Assembly: GCF_031457495.1 (NCBI RefSeq)
Contig: NZ_JAVDWM010000001.1
Span: 3,026,001 to 3,090,000 of the forward strand
Length of the DNA: 64,000 nucleotides
Direction: 5' to 3'
From: Sphingopyxis sp. BE259
GTDB lineage: Bacteria; Pseudomonadota; Alphaproteobacteria; Sphingomonadales; Sphingomonadaceae
Part shown: positions 18,778 through 27,295 of the stretch, piece by piece
How the letters are laid out: each line of letters opens with the position of its first letter
How positions within the stretch are numbered: position 1 is the stretch's first letter
Translations under genes and position numbers: made by a program
Notes under the pieces: generated by a model
Database searches by the model: none
Seen by the model: only the letters and a program-made list of their open reading frames with translations
What the model was told of the DNA's origin: nothing

Positions 18778-19826
18778 TCGAGCAGATCGTTATCGGTCCC
18801 GAGGCGCGGGCGGCCGTCGCGCCATTCGCTCGGCCGCTGGCCGGTCCAGCGGACGAACGCGCGAGAGAAAGCGCTGCTGCTCGAGAAACCGAGGAGGTAG
18901 GCGATTTTTTCCATCGTGAGGTCGTTGCGGCGCAGATAATCGAAGGCGAGCTTCTCGCGGAGGCGGTCGAGCAATTCCTGGAAGGTCGTATTCTCGTCGC
19001 GAAGACGGCGGAGCAATGTCCGCTCGGTCATGCCGAGAAGCTTTGCCGTTTCCTGTTTGCTCGGCTCACCATTCGGCAATTGCCCGACAAGCGCATCGCG
19101 CACTTTGGTCGAGAAGCGGCTAGCAAATCGATAGGCCAGATGCCGCGCCGCCATTTCGTCGAGCAGCATCGCCAGTTCCTCATTCGCTGAAGGGACTGGC
19201 TGTTCGAGGTCGCGGCCGCGAAATAGGATGCTGTTTTCCTTTTGCCCATAACGAATCGGGCAACGGAAAATCTGGACATAGTCGCTTTCGTCCTGCGGTT
19301 TACGGTGCCGGAATCTGACTTCGAGCGGAACGACCGGCGCACTCTGGATCCACTCGCATAACATCAGGAAGCCCGCGAGCATGGTGTCGATCGTTTGATA
19401 GATCGGCTGGCGGCCGCCGGTGTGAAGATCGACCTTCAGGAGATAATCGTCACCGACCTTGGCAAAATCGACAGCGGCCGCGTCCGAGATGAGGCGCGCC
19501 GAATGGGCGAAGCGCTCCGCGGCTCGCTTGAGCGTGGCGCTACAGGACATCGCATATCCGACCACATGGAACGTCGAAGGCCGAATATGACGAGCGACCT
19601 TCAGTCCGAAATTGCTATCCTCCGTCGCCTCCACTGCCGCAATCCAGAGACTGGTGACTTGCTCCTGCGAATAGCGATGTTCGAGGTCACCCAATTTATC
19701 CGGTGTCATTCCGATCCCGCGCAGCAATTCCGCATGATCGACACCCGCATCCCCCAATGCCTGCACGATTGCGAATACCCACGCGGAAAGGCCCGTCTGC
19801 ACGATTCGAATTCCCTCGACGTTCAA
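18774..19826 (-). CDS. AraC-family transcriptional regulator
   Basis: Regulator of up to 350 aa with an N-terminal arabinose-binding-like domain of the OruR type (about residues 20-200) and a C-terminal double helix-turn-helix (LLGMTERTLLRRLRDE, then IAYLLGFSSSSAFSRAF). The longest form starts at TTG 19824-19826 without a good Shine-Dalgarno; a GTG at 19800-19802 has GAGGGA nine bases upstream and is a better candidate. It probably controls the catabolic operons on its left, an inference from position. Confidence 0.85.
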   Translation of the reverse strand: MNVEGIRIVQTGLSAWVFAIVQALGDAGVDHAELLRGIGMTPDKLGDLEHRYSQEQVTSLWIAAVEATEDSNFGLKVARHIRPSTFHVVGYAMSCSATLKRAAERFAHSARLISDAAAVDFAKVGDDYLLKVDLHTGGRQPIYQTIDTMLAGFLMLCEWIQSAPVVPLEVRFRHRKPQDESDYVQIFRCPIRYGQKENSILFRGRDLEQPVPSANEELAMLLDEMAARHLAYRFASRFSTKVRDALVGQLPNGEPSKQETAKLLGMTERTLLRRLRDENTTFQELLDRLREKLAFDYLRRNDLTMEKIAYLLGFSSSSAFSRAFVRWTGQRPSEWRDGRPRLGTDNDLLD

Positions 19827-20027
19827 GTCTGTGGAAAGCGATCTCCCACATCTCCTCCCGCATAAGTTCTAGCTGGAATGCCCGATAAGAGAAGAGCCTC
19901 TTCCAGCAGGCCGCGACCGGTACTCTCAAAATATGATGAGGCAACCGGTAATGGCCGTTTGCGGTCAGACAGCTTCTGGCGGAAAAATTTGAGAAGCGGC
20001 CGTACTCGCCATGCCTGGACGGTGATC

Positions 20028-20990
20028 TCAATGCGGCTCGACGGTTTCATTCCACTGATCGATGAAGCGCTTTCGATTGCGACTATCGAGATTGGCGAGC
20101 GGCGCCGGGCCGGCTCGGATTGCACGAATATTACTACCTGAAAGTTCGGGATGGGGTTGCGGCACGTCGCTTCGGATTGGCGACATTCCGCGCTCTGAAA
20201 TCAATCGCTGACCGTGCGACGACAGCAGAAAGTTCAGGAGGCGTTCCGCCGCTATCGGGTGCCTTGCGCGCCGTGCGATGATGGCGACACGGGACATCAT
20301 CAGCGTGTATTCAGCCGGCACGATAACGCCAAATGCCGGATCGTCCCGCGCGCGCTGGAAGGCATAGGAACCGATGATATTGTAAGCAATGGCCAGCTTG
20401 CCAGAACTCACATCACGGATTATGTCGCGGGTCGAAGTATAAAGCTTGGGCTTATGGCGTCCGATCGTCGAAACGAGATCCCAGTTTTCATGATCGATAC
20501 GCAGATCCTGATTGATGAGTAGCATACCGGTTGAACTGGCTTCCGGATCGTAGATACCTGTCCGTCCATATAATTTACCGGAATTTTCTCGGACAAAGGA
20601 AGCCAGCCCTCGTCGGCTGGTGGGGATTTCTCCTCTATCGAACAGGTTCCGATTTTAACCGATCACGATGGGCTCGACGGCCACCGCAAAGGCTCGGTTG
20701 TTCCAGCTTCCCATATTGGCAGTGGTCGGGCGAAACATGCGTGCGTGGCCGTCGTTTGCTAGCTTGCGCTGGAGGTCCATCGCGGAATTGATACGAATAT
20801 CCGCCGATTGTCCGCCTGCTGCGTCTTCCAAAAGATATTTGCCTCGGACATCGGCCGCACGCATCGAATGATGCTCGACGGTGATGTCGGGGTTCGCCTT
20901 TTCGAACGCATCCAATACGTCGCCGAAGAAAGGTTCGTCGGTGCTGCTGTAGACGATGACACGCGCCTCTTCGCGCGACAGTTCTTCATC
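20028..20990 (-). pseudogene. ABC transporter substrate-binding protein remnant (5'-truncated, nonsense codon)
   Basis: One continuous frame reads as a periplasmic iron/sulfate-type binding protein from VIVYSSTDEPFFGDVLDAF to the C-terminus NRKRFIDQWNETVEPH. It is interrupted by a single TAA at 20655-20657, exactly where the family has a Tyr (context VIG*NRNLF, expected GYN). The signal peptide and first residues are missing: at about 20985-20992 the sequence passes into the head-to-head MFS remnant. No permease or ATPase genes remain. Non-functional as it stands. Confidence 0.75.
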
Positions 20991-21273
20991 CGATCTGCTC
21001 GGCTATGGGCTCGGCCCCCTGTTCATCGGCCTCGTCAGCGATTTCATTTTCCACGCGCAAGCGGCGGACATGGGAGGCGCGCATCCGGTCAGAGCAGTCT
21101 GTGAGGGAGGCGCGCGCGCGGCTTTGTCGCAGGCCGATCAGGGAACTTGCGCTATCATCCACCCGCTTAGTCTGAAGCAGGCGATGCTCATCGCCGCGTC
21201 ATTCTATATCATCAGCGGCCTATGTTTCTTGCTGACCTGCCGCTGGCTCAACCGCGACATGGTGGCAAGATGA
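20986..21273 (+). pseudogene. MFS transporter remnant (C-terminal end only)
   Basis: Plus-strand frame beginning in DLLGYGLGPLFIGLVSDF and ending in a last transmembrane helix (AASFYIISGLCFLLTCRWL). This matches the last two helices of spinster-like major facilitator permeases, where the GLGP..VG..SD motif precedes helix 11. All earlier helices are absent. It starts where the binding-protein remnant stops, so both genes were cut by one event. Confidence 0.65.
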
Positions 21274-21357
21274 GCAATCCTACACCTGTAACCCGCGGCG
21301 ATGGCTGAATCGTGGGCGAACTGACCGCTGGCGTTATCACACAGGGGAAGAAGGAAC

Positions 21358-22230
21358 TTAGCTATTTGTCTGATCGGCCGACGTGTCCTGTGGAAGCCCC
21401 GCGGCATCCGAGCCGGTCTCACAAGAGAATCCTTCTGTGCCGATCCCGTAACAGGTCATGGAGATCGAGCCCATCGCGTAGCCCCGTACAATTGGGTTCG
21501 TCACCTCGCCGCCCTGTGCGGCGAGACCGGCAAGATATAGCAATGGGATGAAATGGTCAGGGGTCGGCACCGCCGCCTGATAATCCGGGTGCTCTCCGAG
21601 GCGCAGCACATCGCTCGGGTTGTCGGCAAGCTGCTGCACGACCGCATCGTCAAACCGCTTCGCCCAATCATAGGCTGCATTGGGCATGCTTGGCTGCAGG
21701 CGGCCAAGATTGTGAACGACATTCCCGCTAGCCAGTATCATGATTCCCTGCTTGCGCAGCGACGCTAGGCGCGCGCCGAGATCGAAGTGGTACTCCGGCG
21801 GTTTCAGAGCGTTAATCGAAAGCTGTACGACTGGCACGTCAGCTTTTGGGTAGAGATGAGCTAACACGCTCCATGCACCGTGGTCGAGACCCCATTGATC
21901 GAAATCAAGCCCGCACCGTGTCGGTTTGACGGCCTCGACGATCTCATTGGCAACGGTCAGTGCGCCCACTGCCGGGTAATCAAATGCGAACAACTCCCGC
22001 GGAAATCCGTAAAAGTCGTGAATCGTCCGAGGCCGCGCCATGGCAGTCACCGCCGTTATGCCCAGGTACCAATGGGCGGAAACGACCAAGACGGCGCGAG
22101 GCTTGGGGAATTGCGTCCCCATCGTTCGCCACGCACGAGTGAAACCGTTGTGCTCCAAGGTGTTCATGGGACTACCATGGCCGATGAACAAGGCCGGGGT
22201 TTCAGCCACGCCTCCAGCCTTTTGGATCAA
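21358..22230 (-). CDS. LigB-type extradiol dioxygenase (4,5-DOPA dioxygenase/YgiD-like)
   Basis: Class III extradiol dioxygenase, up to 290 aa. Iron-ligand and active-site histidines are visible in GHGSPMN, VVSAHW, GLDHGAW and PTPDHFIPLL, all typical of the YgiD/DOPA dioxygenase group. It cleaves a catechol ring next to the hydroxyls. The start is either TTG 22228-22230 (overlapping the upstream TGA as TTGA) or GTG 22207-22209. It is the last gene of the aromatic operon. Family known, substrate unknown. Confidence 0.88.
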   Translation of the reverse strand: MIQKAGGVAETPALFIGHGSPMNTLEHNGFTRAWRTMGTQFPKPRAVLVVSAHWYLGITAVTAMARPRTIHDFYGFPRELFAFDYPAVGALTVANEIVEAVKPTRCGLDFDQWGLDHGAWSVLAHLYPKADVPVVQLSINALKPPEYHFDLGARLASLRKQGIMILASGNVVHNLGRLQPSMPNAAYDWAKRFDDAVVQQLADNPSDVLRLGEHPDYQAAVPTPDHFIPLLYLAGLAAQGGEVTNPIVRGYAMGSISMTCYGIGTEGFSCETGSDAAGLPQDTSADQTNS

Positions 22231-22532
22231 GCCTTAAATTCCCTGACGACGGTAAATCTCGTCATCTCGAAAAGAGTCGGGTCGAGCACTGCGTTGAAGG
22301 GTGCGGACGCTGGGTCGTTGGGGAAGGCGTCCATCGAACTCTGCGCGGCTTCGGCAGTTTCCCAGTCCACGAGCACCGTCCACTCGCCTTCGTCGCTTCG
22401 AAGAAGCGTGCGCTTTTTGAAACCGTCACGATCTTTCATATACGCGCGCTCAAAGCCATCTGTGGCAGCAAGGAATACCGCTTCCGTCACGCCGGGTGCG
22501 GGCCGGAGCCGCACAATCTCTACAACACCCAT
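22227..22532 (-). CDS. Small dimeric alpha-beta barrel protein (ABM/EthD-like)
   Basis: 101-aa single-domain ferredoxin-like barrel (VEIVRLRPAPGV..., WTVLVDWETAEAAQ), the pattern of antibiotic-biosynthesis-monooxygenase-like or stress-responsive barrel proteins. ATG 22530-22532 has the Shine-Dalgarno GGGAGG. The stop overlaps the downstream dioxygenase start. A cofactor-free oxygenase or accessory role is possible; none can be assigned. Confidence 0.7.
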   Translation of the reverse strand: MGVVEIVRLRPAPGVTEAVFLAATDGFERAYMKDRDGFKKRTLLRSDEGEWTVLVDWETAEAAQSSMDAFPNDPASAPFNAVLDPTLFEMTRFTVVREFKA

Positions 22533-22600
22533 CGTTGACCTCCCTTACATCCCGTTGTCCACTATGGAGGAGCCTGTCGCGCGCGGGAGGCTCGGCCTCA

Positions 22601-23362
22601 TCAGAACTTGCCGTTGGCGTTCTTCCACTCGTCACGCGGGGCGATCGTCTCGATCGTGTCCCAATGCTCGGCGATATGGCCGTCCTCGATGCGGAACAAA
22701 TCATAAAAGGATGTATGATGTCCCGCAAAGTCGCCTTCGCTCACGACAAGGACGAAACTGCCTTCGCCAAGCACCCGATGGATGCGGTCATATTTCATCG
22801 ACACGCCAGCTTCGGCCATGGCCGCCAAGGCGCCTCCGAGACCCGTAAGATTGTCTGCAATCTGCGGGTTGTGCTGGATGTACGCGTCGCCTGCAAAATA
22901 GCTGGCGAGGTTGTCGAGCCTGCCTTTGACGAGAATGTCATCGACGAACCGGCGAGCAAGCGCCTTGTTATCGTCCGTCCGTTCCAAATCGGTGGCCTCG
23001 GTCGGGCCGTCGATCATCGTGCGCCCGCTCGGATTCGGGCCCGCCGTGGTCTGTAGATTGTCCCAATGCTCAACGATTTTTCCGTCTTCAAACCGAAAGA
23101 TGTCGAAGCCGATTTTCGGGCCGAAGAAATCATAATCGGTATGGGCGATGACGAAGTCGCCGTCCTCGAATACGCGCATGGTGCTCACCCGCGCCGAGTC
23201 CTCGGGAAGTTGCGCCAAGACTTGTCCGAAACCGGCGAGTCCATCGGCGACGCCAAGGTTGTGCTGAATATATTTGTCCGGGTTGATAACCGCGACCGGT
23301 TCCGCCGCTCCCGTCTCGATAGACTTAAGAAGCTCAATCACCTGTGCTTTTCTACCGCTCAT
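22601..23362 (-). CDS. Tandem SnoaL-like protein
   Basis: 253-aa protein made of two NTF2/SnoaL-like domains. The first carries YIQHNLGVADGL and DIFRFEDGKIVEHWD, the second YIQHNPQIADNL and DLFRIEDGHIAEHWD, so it is an internal duplication joined near residue 120. The IQHN motif is typical of the SnoaL-like aldol-condensation group. It sits between the hydrolase and the ABM-like gene in the aromatic operon; the catalytic role is unproven. Confidence 0.8.
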   Translation of the reverse strand: MSGRKAQVIELLKSIETGAAEPVAVINPDKYIQHNLGVADGLAGFGQVLAQLPEDSARVSTMRVFEDGDFVIAHTDYDFFGPKIGFDIFRFEDGKIVEHWDNLQTTAGPNPSGRTMIDGPTEATDLERTDDNKALARRFVDDILVKGRLDNLASYFAGDAYIQHNPQIADNLTGLGGALAAMAEAGVSMKYDRIHRVLGEGSFVLVVSEGDFAGHHTSFYDLFRIEDGHIAEHWDTIETIAPRDEWKNANGKF

Positions 23363-23454
23363 TCAAAGTCTCCAATTGAGGCTTGACCAGTAAAAATTCC
23401 TTACCCCTAGGACAAGGTAACAGCATTCGCTGGCGTTGGCCTGCTGAGAGGATT

Positions 23455-24297
23455 TCAGACACCGCGATCGTCGCGGACCGGGTTGGTCAAGGTGCCGATT
23501 TCGCCGATCGACACGATCACCATGTCGCCGTTTCGCATGTATAGCGCCGGCTCGCGCTTGTCGCCGACGCCGCCCGGGGTTCCGGTCGCGATCACATCGC
23601 CCGGCGACAGCAGCGTGAAGGTCGAGCAATATTCGATCACGGTCGCGATATCCCAGATCAGGTCCGATATGGGCTGATCCTGGACGAGCTGGCCGTTGAG
23701 CCGGGTCTGCACACGCTGGCCCGCGATATCCGCGATTTCGTCGGGCGTGACGAGCGCGGGTCCGAAGGCGCCCGTTCCGGGCCAGTTCTTGCCGGGGATG
23801 AACTGGATATTGTGCCGTTGCCAATCCCGAACCGAAGCATCGTTGAAGATCGAATAGCCCGCGATATGGGCAAGCGCCTCGGCCTTCGGGATGCGCCGCC
23901 CGCCCTTGCCGATAACGATCGCCAGTTCGCCTTCATAGTCGAGCCGATCGCTTTCCGCCGGCCGCAGGATCGGCGCGCCGTCGGCAATGAGCGTGTCGGC
24001 CCAGCGCGTGAAGATTGCCGGATGCGACTTTTGCTCGCGGCCCGTCTCCTTGACGTGCGTGGCATAGTTGAGCCCGACGCAGAGTATCTTGCCCGGGTTG
24101 GGGATGACTGGAAGCAGCTCGACAGTTTCGAGCGGCACGACATCGCCGGCCGTGAGACCCGCGAGATCACCGCGCGCGATCGCCGCCTTGAGGTCGGCGG
24201 GCGCGCCGGGAACCGATCCGAGATCGACTATGCCGGTCCCTTCGAGCCGACCATAACTCGCCGAGCCATCGCCTCGCACATAGCTGACATAACGCAT
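23455..24297 (-). CDS. Fumarylacetoacetate hydrolase family protein
   Basis: 280-aa FAH-family enzyme. Metal-binding and catalytic segments DYEGELAIVIGK, GYSIFNDASVRDWQ and LLSPGDVIATGTPGGVG are present. The family hydrolyses C-C bonds in ring-cleavage products or hydrates/decarboxylates 2-oxo-dienoates. It lies 39 bp downstream of the VOC extradiol dioxygenase gene, so it most likely handles that enzyme's product. Confidence 0.9.
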   Translation of the reverse strand: MRYVSYVRGDGSASYGRLEGTGIVDLGSVPGAPADLKAAIARGDLAGLTAGDVVPLETVELLPVIPNPGKILCVGLNYATHVKETGREQKSHPAIFTRWADTLIADGAPILRPAESDRLDYEGELAIVIGKGGRRIPKAEALAHIAGYSIFNDASVRDWQRHNIQFIPGKNWPGTGAFGPALVTPDEIADIAGQRVQTRLNGQLVQDQPISDLIWDIATVIEYCSTFTLLSPGDVIATGTPGGVGDKREPALYMRNGDMVIVSIGEIGTLTNPVRDDRGV

Positions 24298-24336
24298 GAT
24301 TCCGGTGACTCCTTCAAATGTCCAATTGTGCGTGGC

Positions 24337-25230
24337 TCACAGGGCGCCCAGCGGCGATGCGTCCCAGTCCCGTCGAAAACGGAACCTTTGTTCGGCGGCG
24401 CGCAAGCCCGCCAGATCCTTGCCCGACATGCCCCACTGGTCGATGCGGCCCTCGGGCCAGGTCCAATCCTCGGGAGCGCCGACACGGTAGTCTTCCGGGA
24501 TATGCGCGACCGCGGTAGAAAATTCGACCACCGGGCCGAAGGGTGCGATAAAATAGGCAAAGACATTATCGCCCGGACCATGGCGCCCCGGCCCCCAGGA
24601 TGGCGCCATCCCATGATCGCGGAGCCGCCCGATCCCGCGCATCACCGCATCCACGTCGGACATTTCGAAAGCGACATGGTTGAGCGACGAGAAGCCCGCC
24701 CGCGCGAAGGCAGTGCTATGGTGGCTCCTGTTGCAGCGCACGAAGACCATGCCTTTGGTCCGGTCCGACACGCGAAAGCCTAGGACTTCCTCGACGGCAC
24801 GTCCTGACGCTTCGGCATCTTGCGAATTGAACACGACATGGGTGAGTTTCACAGGAAGGTCGCGCCCTTTGATCGGCTCAGCATCGGTAGCGCCCGCGAG
24901 GAAGCGAAATATCTCGCCTTCGGGAAGCTCGACCTCGATGCCGCTGCCGCCGCCCGGATCGCTCGACCGCACGGCCCGCGCCGGCCAGCCGGTCGCGGCA
25001 ACCCGTCCTGCGAGCCCAGCGAGTTCGTCCGTCTCGCACACAAAAGTCGTTGAGCGCACATGCTCGACCTCCGCCTCGTGCAGCGCGACAAGATAGGGAA
25101 AGCCGCCCGAGCCGCGCAGATAGAGGCTGCCGTTCTGGCCTTCCGTCGGCGCCATGCCCCAGATGTCCGCAAGGAAGGCGGCAGCCGAACCGGGGTCGGG
25201 CAAAGCGAGTTCGATGCTGCGAAGCTTCAT
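24337..25230 (-). CDS. VOC-family extradiol dioxygenase
   Basis: 297-aa type I extradiol dioxygenase of the BphC/2,3-dihydroxybiphenyl group with two vicinal-oxygen-chelate halves. Likely iron ligands: His in KLTHVVFN, His in SLNHVAFE, Glu in GPVVEFS; HHSTAF is also conserved. ATG 25228-25230 starts one base after the HbpS-like stop. It cleaves the catechol made by the neighbouring FAD hydroxylase, an inference from gene order. Confidence 0.88.
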   Translation of the reverse strand: MKLRSIELALPDPGSAAAFLADIWGMAPTEGQNGSLYLRGSGGFPYLVALHEAEVEHVRSTTFVCETDELAGLAGRVAATGWPARAVRSSDPGGGSGIEVELPEGEIFRFLAGATDAEPIKGRDLPVKLTHVVFNSQDAEASGRAVEEVLGFRVSDRTKGMVFVRCNRSHHSTAFARAGFSSLNHVAFEMSDVDAVMRGIGRLRDHGMAPSWGPGRHGPGDNVFAYFIAPFGPVVEFSTAVAHIPEDYRVGAPEDWTWPEGRIDQWGMSGKDLAGLRAAEQRFRFRRDWDASPLGAL

Positions 25231-25231
25231 G

Positions 25232-25660
25232 TCAGGCCTCCTGGCTTGTTGCGATTGCGGCGACGCCAGCCAGCGCGCAGGCTTCGTCGCAATCCCCGGT
25301 GTCGCCGCTGATCCCGATTGCCCCGCGAATCTCGCCGCCTTCGCCGTGAATCAGGACACCGCCGGGCGAAAAGGCGATCGCGCCGCCGACCGCGGCCGAT
25401 ACGCTCTGAAAGAAGACGGGATTATCGTTCGCCCGTCCAGCGAGCGTGCGCGTGTCGGCGCCCATTCCGATGGCGCCAAGCGCCTTCGCGCGCGCGATGT
25501 CGAACCGAAATAGGCTCGCGCCATCCTGCCGTGCGAAAGCGACCGGATGTCCGCCCGCATCGAGGACGACGACCGCAAGCGGCTTCGCGCCCTTACTCAC
25601 CCCATGGTCGAGCGCGGCATCAAGCGCGGTGCGTGCTTCGTTGAGGTTAAGACTGTTCAT
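25232..25660 (-). CDS. GlcG/HbpS-family haem-binding-like protein
   Basis: 142-aa member of the GlcG/HbpS family (VVVLDAGGHPVAFARQDGA, FSPGGVLI, GAIGISGDTGDCDEACA). Such proteins accompany many catabolic oxidases and dioxygenases; their exact role is not settled. ATG 25658-25660 overlaps the hydroxylase stop (ATGA). Confidence 0.85.
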   Translation of the reverse strand: MNSLNLNEARTALDAALDHGVSKGAKPLAVVVLDAGGHPVAFARQDGASLFRFDIARAKALGAIGMGADTRTLAGRANDNPVFFQSVSAAVGGAIAFSPGGVLIHGEGGEIRGAIGISGDTGDCDEACALAGVAAIATSQEA

Positions 25661-27198
25661 GCTGCGATCTTGTGCATCTGCATTGCCTGTTCCATCGCCT
25701 CGATCAGCGGCGTCGCCACCCCTTCGCACGATCCAAATACATAATGGTCGGGTCTCACCAAAACGGCATCGACACCATGGAGGTCGAGCCAGTTCAAAAG
25801 CGCCCCGCCGTCGGCGATTTGCGAGACATCGCAGACGGTGACGCCCGAATGACCGCCACCTCCTGGATCTTTGCGCACGAACAGGCGCCAACCGCCCCCG
25901 GTCAGATCGTCGAGCTTCTTTTCGCCCACCTGCGGCTGAATGAACCGCTGCCCGGCGCCCGGCGATCCGGCCAGGATCACGCCGGCACCGATGGCCGGGA
26001 TCAGGTCTGCTGCCGTTTCGGAGACGCCGCTTGCCGCGCGCTCGCGCAACTGGGCGTCGCGGCGTTCGGCCTCTTCGGGATCAAGCATGCAGATATAGCG
26101 GCCCGCCTCGACGGCGGCGCCAATCACAGCACGGACGTGGCTGTCGCGCTCGATCTGATAGGTATCGAGAAGCGCGGGGCCTGCCCCATCCTTCGCGACG
26201 GCCGCCATTTTCCAGGCGAGGTTCGCAACGTCGCGCAGGCCGTGACACATGCCTTGCCCGAAAAAGGGCGGCGTCTGGTGCGCGGCGTCGCCGGCAAGAA
26301 AGATGTTGCCGACTTTCCACTGCTCGGCGACGAGCCCGTGAAAGCGATAGGTCGCGGCGCGCACGATCCTATGCGGAACATCTTTCATCCACGCGCCGAC
26401 AAGCTCGCTGACGCGCGCGGGGTCCATCATCTCGGCGTCATCCTCGCCGGGAAGGAGCATGAACTCCCAGCGCCGGTGGTTGCCGCGGCCCGGAACGATC
26501 GTCGCGGGCCGCCGCGGATCGCACATCATCACCGAAAGGCTCTGGAGATCGGCCTCGGAGGGAACGCCGGTGATCGCGGGGAAGCTGACCGGCCCTTCGA
26601 CTTCGGCATCGACCACCAGCCAGGGTTCCTCGAACGCGAGATCGTCGAGCGCGACCCCAAGCACCTTGCGAACCTCGCTACGCGCGCCATCGCAGCCGAT
26701 GACCCAGCGGACATCGGCTTCGCGCGCCATGCCGCCCTGCCGATAGCCAAGGCGGACACGCCCCTGCTCTTGCCGGGCGGCCTCGAAGACCGCGCCGAGT
26801 TCGAGGTGGACCGCGGGTATCCGGCCCATCGCCGCGCGCAAATAGCCCTCGAGTTCAGGCTGATAGAAGAAATAGTCGTTCGCCCAGCCAAAGGGTTTCG
26901 GGCGGCCATATGTGCCCATGTAGCGAATGACGCCGCCATCGGCGCCGACATGAAGATGGCCGTCGGTCGCACGCATGTGGGGGGCGACGTCGTCGACGAC
27001 ACCTGCCGACTGGAAAAGCCGCATCATCTCATGGTCGATATGGACAGCGCGCGGAAGCGGATTGAGATCGGTTTCACGCTCGAGCACGAGAACCGGGAGG
27101 CCCGCGCGTCCGAGAAGCAGCGCGGCGAGCGCGCCGACCGGTCCGCAGCCGACGATAGCAACGTCGAAGCGTTCGGGAGGGGATTGGGACAAAGTCAC
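25657..27198 (-). CDS. FAD-dependent aromatic hydroxylase (MhpA-like)
   Basis: 513-aa flavoprotein monooxygenase of the p-hydroxybenzoate hydroxylase/MhpA class. FAD motif VGCGPVG near the N-terminus, DGARSEVR, and GDAAHQTPPFFGQGM are present; the C-terminal thioredoxin-like domain is short but present. It uses NAD(P)H and O2 to hydroxylate a phenolic ring to a catechol. I chose GTG 27196-27198: an upstream GTG at 27268-27270 lies inside the hairpin at 27259-27283. Together with the VOC dioxygenase and FAH genes it forms a hydroxylase, ring-cleavage, hydrolase set. Confidence 0.88.
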   Translation of the reverse strand: MTLSQSPPERFDVAIVGCGPVGALAALLLGRAGLPVLVLERETDLNPLPRAVHIDHEMMRLFQSAGVVDDVAPHMRATDGHLHVGADGGVIRYMGTYGRPKPFGWANDYFFYQPELEGYLRAAMGRIPAVHLELGAVFEAARQEQGRVRLGYRQGGMAREADVRWVIGCDGARSEVRKVLGVALDDLAFEEPWLVVDAEVEGPVSFPAITGVPSEADLQSLSVMMCDPRRPATIVPGRGNHRRWEFMLLPGEDDAEMMDPARVSELVGAWMKDVPHRIVRAATYRFHGLVAEQWKVGNIFLAGDAAHQTPPFFGQGMCHGLRDVANLAWKMAAVAKDGAGPALLDTYQIERDSHVRAVIGAAVEAGRYICMLDPEEAERRDAQLRERAASGVSETAADLIPAIGAGVILAGSPGAGQRFIQPQVGEKKLDDLTGGGWRLFVRKDPGGGGHSGVTVCDVSQIADGGALLNWLDLHGVDAVLVRPDHYVFGSCEGVATPLIEAMEQAMQMHKIAA

Positions 27199-27258
27199 GC
27201 CTGTTGGTTTCTTGCCAGTATCCAAAGGTAGGCCGGTACGCCGGCCGAAAGATATGCC

Positions 27259-27283
27259 CTGCGGCCGCACGTCGCGGCCGCAG
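27259..27283 (-). terminator. GC-rich hairpin between the TonB receptor and hydroxylase genes
   Basis: Perfect 10-bp arms CTGCGGCCGC (27259-27268) and GCGGCCGCAG (27274-27283) with a 5-nt loop, 12 bases after the receptor stop. No long T-run follows on the minus strand, so partial termination or transcript protection is more likely than full termination. Confidence 0.6.
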
Positions 27284-27295
27284 GAAGGGGGAGGA

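Noticed and set aside
27199..27270. N-terminal extension of the FAD hydroxylase from a GTG at 27268-27270
   Set aside because: That GTG lies inside the perfect hairpin at 27259-27283 and the extra residues have no family match.
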